Source of the DNA: JALZAH01 sp051000755
GTDB lineage: Bacteria > Actinomycetota > Acidimicrobiia > Acidimicrobiales > Palsa-688
Assembly (NCBI GenBank): GCA_051000755.1
Contig: JBPCNZ010000148.1
Location: 1-14,816, forward strand
Length of the DNA stretch: 14,816 bases
Direction: 5' to 3'
In this document: piece by piece, positions 13,059 to 14,816 of the stretch
Layout: every line of letters begins with the position of its first letter
How positions within the stretch are numbered: the stretch's first letter is position 1
Position numbers and translations under genes: made by a program
Notes under the pieces: generated by a model
Database searches by the model: none
What the model was told of the DNA's origin: nothing
What the model saw: only the letters and a program-made list of their open reading frames with translations

Positions 13059-14488
13059 CCGAGCCTGAGCCACATGTGGTCGTCCTGTTCGGAGCGACCG
13101 GAGATCTGGCCAGGCGCAAGCTGCTCCCGGCGTTTCTCCATCTCACCGACGCCGGCCTTCTGCCGGAGTTCCGCCTCATCGGGGTGTCACTTGAGGACCT
13201 CGACGACGAGGGCTTCAGGGCCTTCGCCCGCAAGGCGTGCGACGAGTTCGCTCGCGCCGAGATCACCGACGAGCGCTGGGCGGCGCTGGCATCGAAGCTG
13301 TTCTACTCACCCATCGACGCAGGGGCCCGTGGCCTCCGCGATGTGGTGATGGCCCGGGCCGCTGAGCTCGACGACAAGGTGTGCCTCCTCCACTACCTGA
13401 GCGTCCCCCCCGCCGCCGCCCCGTCGGTTCTGCACATGATCGGGGACGCCGGGCTGACGGAGGGGGCCAACGTCATCATGGAGAAGCCATTCGGCACCGA
13501 TCTGGCCAGTGCCCGGGCCCTCAACGCTGCCGTCCATGAGCACTTCACCGAGGATCAGGTCTTCCGCATCGACCACTTCCTTGGAAAGGAGGCGGCGCAG
13601 AACATCCTGGCCTTCCGGTTTGCCAACGGTCTGTTCGAACCGATCTGGAACCGCGACCACATCGACCACATCCAGATCGACGTCCCCGAGACGCTGGCCG
13701 TTGGAGAGCGAGCGGCCTTCTACGAGGGCGTCGGCGCCTTCAGCGACATGGTGGTCACCCATCTGTTCCAGATCATGGGGTTCGTGGCCATGGAGCCGCC
13801 GACCGCGCTCGAGCCGGGCGCCATCAGCGAGGAGAAGAACAAGGTCTTCCGTTCCATGCTCCCCCTCGACCCGGCCAAGGTCGTCCGGGGCCAGCACGAC
13901 GGCTACCGGCACACGCCGGGGGTCGCCCCCGAATCCCAGACGGAGACCTTCATCGCCCTCGAGGCCCACATCGACAACTGGCGGTGGGCCGGGGTGCCGT
14001 TCTATCTGCGGACCGGCAAGCGCATGAAGGAAGGGGCCCGCATCATCTCGATCGCCTTCCGGGAGCCACCGAGGAGCATGTTCCCCCCCGGTTCGGGGGT
14101 CGGCGGCCAGGGGCCCGATCATCTGACGTTCGACTTGGCCGATTCCTCCAAGCTGTCGCTGTCGTTCTACGGCAAGCGGCCGGGGCCGGGGATGACCCTC
14201 GACAAGCTCAGCCTCCAGTTCGCCCTGCACGAGACCGGCTACGAGGGCGACGTGCTCGAGGCGTACGAACGCCTCATTCATGACGCCATGACCGGCGACC
14301 GCACCCTGTTCACAGCGGCCGAAGGCATCGAGCGGCTGTGGGAGATCTCCGCCCCCCTCCTCGAGAACCCCCCCGCCATCGACCTCTACTTCCAGGGCTC
14401 GTGGGGTCCCGAGGCGGCCATGAACCAGCTGATCGCCCCGAGAACCTGGCGGCTGCCGTTCCGACGGGGGTGGCGGGGCGGACCATAG
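13055..14488 (+). CDS. zwf: Glucose-6-phosphate dehydrogenase
   Basis: The 477-residue enzyme oxidises glucose 6-phosphate to 6-phosphogluconolactone with NADP(+) or NAD(+), the first step of the oxidative pentose phosphate pathway. The dinucleotide motif is LFGATGDLARRKLLPA (11-26), followed by EKPFG (143-147). The substrate-binding signature RIDHFLGKE (171-179) has Phe where most enzymes have Tyr. The catalytic His236 lies in GAFSDMVVTHLFQIM. That stretch departs from the usual GAxRDMxxNH (Ser for Arg, Thr for Asn), but Asp173, His174 and His236 are kept. The C-terminal domain (about 180-477) has the expected FYLRTGKRM and ends near WRLPFRRGW. The ATG overlaps the stop of the membrane protein gene by 4 bases. 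The usual partners opcA, gnd, tal and tkt are not adjacent in the window. Confidence 0.95.
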   Translation: MTEPEPHVVVLFGATGDLARRKLLPAFLHLTDAGLLPEFRLIGVSLEDLDDEGFRAFARKACDEFARAEITDERWAALASKLFYSPIDAGARGLRDVVMARAAELDDKVCLLHYLSVPPAAAPSVLHMIGDAGLTEGANVIMEKPFGTDLASARALNAAVHEHFTEDQVFRIDHFLGKEAAQNILAFRFANGLFEPIWNRDHIDHIQIDVPETLAVGERAAFYEGVGAFSDMVVTHLFQIMGFVAMEPPTALEPGAISEEKNKVFRSMLPLDPAKVVRGQHDGYRHTPGVAPESQTETFIALEAHIDNWRWAGVPFYLRTGKRMKEGARIISIAFREPPRSMFPPGSGVGGQGPDHLTFDLADSSKLSLSFYGKRPGPGMTLDKLSLQFALHETGYEGDVLEAYERLIHDAMTGDRTLFTAAEGIERLWEISAPLLENPPAIDLYFQGSWGPEAAMNQLIAPRTWRLPFRRGWRGGP

Positions 14489-14522
14489 CCCGGCGCTCAG
14501 GGCAGGGCCCGCCCGGGGCTTG

Positions 14523-14543
14523 AGCCGGCTGCTTGGGCCGGCT
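14523..14543 (+). terminator. Candidate hairpin terminator after zwf
   Basis: AGCCGGC (14523-14529) and GCCGGCT (14537-14543) form a perfect 7-bp stem with a 7-base loop, 34 bases after the zwf stop. No U-tract follows. This and the repeat array are all I see between zwf and the window end; no gene is supported in that 328-base stretch. Confidence 0.45.
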
Positions 14544-14600
14544 TCCCGGGGGTGGCCCCAACGATTGTGACGCTGAGGGTCGCGTGATGCCGAGGGTGGC

Positions 14601-14816
14601 GGGGACGCTGGGCGACGTGGGGACGTGGGGACGTGGGGACGCGGGGACGTGGGGACGCGGGGACGCGGGGACGCGGGGACGCGGGGACGCGGGGACGCGG
14701 GGACGCGGTGACGCGGGGACGCGGGGACGCGGGGACGCGGTGACGCGGTGACGCCGGGAACGCCGGGACTCCGGGCGACGCGGGGACGCGGGGACGCGGG
14801 GACGCGGGGACGCGGG
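14601..14816. repeat. Tandem array of the octamer GGGGACGC, truncated by the window end
   Basis: A single diverged unit at 14601-14608 is followed from 14611 to 14754 by 18 uninterrupted 8-base units. Most are GGGGACGC, with early GGGGACGT variants and GGTGACGC variants at 14707, 14739 and 14747. A degenerate patch of off-length units (14755-14781) comes next, then four more perfect units (14782-14813) and a partial one at the edge. On the + strand this is GGGG repeated with 4-base spacers, a pattern able to form G-quadruplexes; the - strand is the C-rich complement. Because 8 is not a multiple of 3, all frames give an 8-residue repeat and no real coding is implied. The variant units cluster by type, which fits replication slippage. 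The full array length cannot be known from this window. Confidence 0.95.

Noticed and set aside
14533..14751. A short + strand open frame made of GRGDAGTR-type repeats
   Set aside because: It is simply the translation of the 8-bp DNA repeat, which is open in more than one frame; there is no start signal and no independent coding evidence.
14601..14816. The octamer array as a CRISPR
   Set aside because: The units are only 8 bases and directly adjoining, with no spacers and no cas genes in the window.

Overview
The window is very GC-rich and densely coded, with high-GC codon use, actinobacterial-type proteins and several genes whose start codon sits about 7 bases after a TAnnnT-like -10 box with no leader. 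This points to a high-GC actinobacterium, perhaps of the Acidimicrobiia type. That placement is inference; there is no rRNA or other phylogenetic marker here. I see no tRNA, rRNA, CRISPR array, transposase or phage gene.

Left part (1-4331, + strand): a NimA-like FMN-binding pyridoxamine-phosphate-oxidase-family protein comes first. A four-gene nitrile-utilisation operon follows: amidase, nitrile hydratase beta, nitrile hydratase alpha, and a P14K/NhlE-type activator. Intergenic gaps are 16 bases, 1 base and an 8-base overlap. The alpha subunit carries the cobalt-type claw VCTLCSC, and the beta-before-alpha order is the usual one for cobalt enzymes. Together the genes would convert R-CN to R-CONH2 and then to R-COOH plus ammonia. 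A good promoter (TTGACG-N17-TAGCCT) precedes the amidase.

Middle part (4295-9589): a 14-TM DHA2-type drug/solute antiporter (- strand) is divergent from a TetR-family regulator (+ strand). Their intergenic DNA appears to carry two superimposed opposed promoters and CAACAT/ATGTTG half-sites. Convergent with tetR is a - strand pair: an MhpA-like FAD aromatic hydroxylase preceded by a second DHA2-type transporter. The second transporter is split by a clear reading-frame break near 8804-8811 and may have another indel near its start.

Right part (9717-14488): a 12-TM MFS permease (+) ends in a 19-bp hairpin terminator. A small VOC-family metalloprotein (-) is divergent from a polytopic membrane protein with GT-C/GT87-like features (+). 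The membrane protein overlaps glucose-6-phosphate dehydrogenase (zwf) by ATGA. The last 200 or so bases are a tandem array of an 8-bp unit, GGGGACGC, which runs off the window edge and has strong G-quadruplex potential.

The individual gene families are known. The points most worth a second look are the superimposed divergent promoter, the 18-bp repeats at the start of the DHA2 gene, the broken second transporter, the recurrent leaderless start geometry, and the G-rich octamer array.
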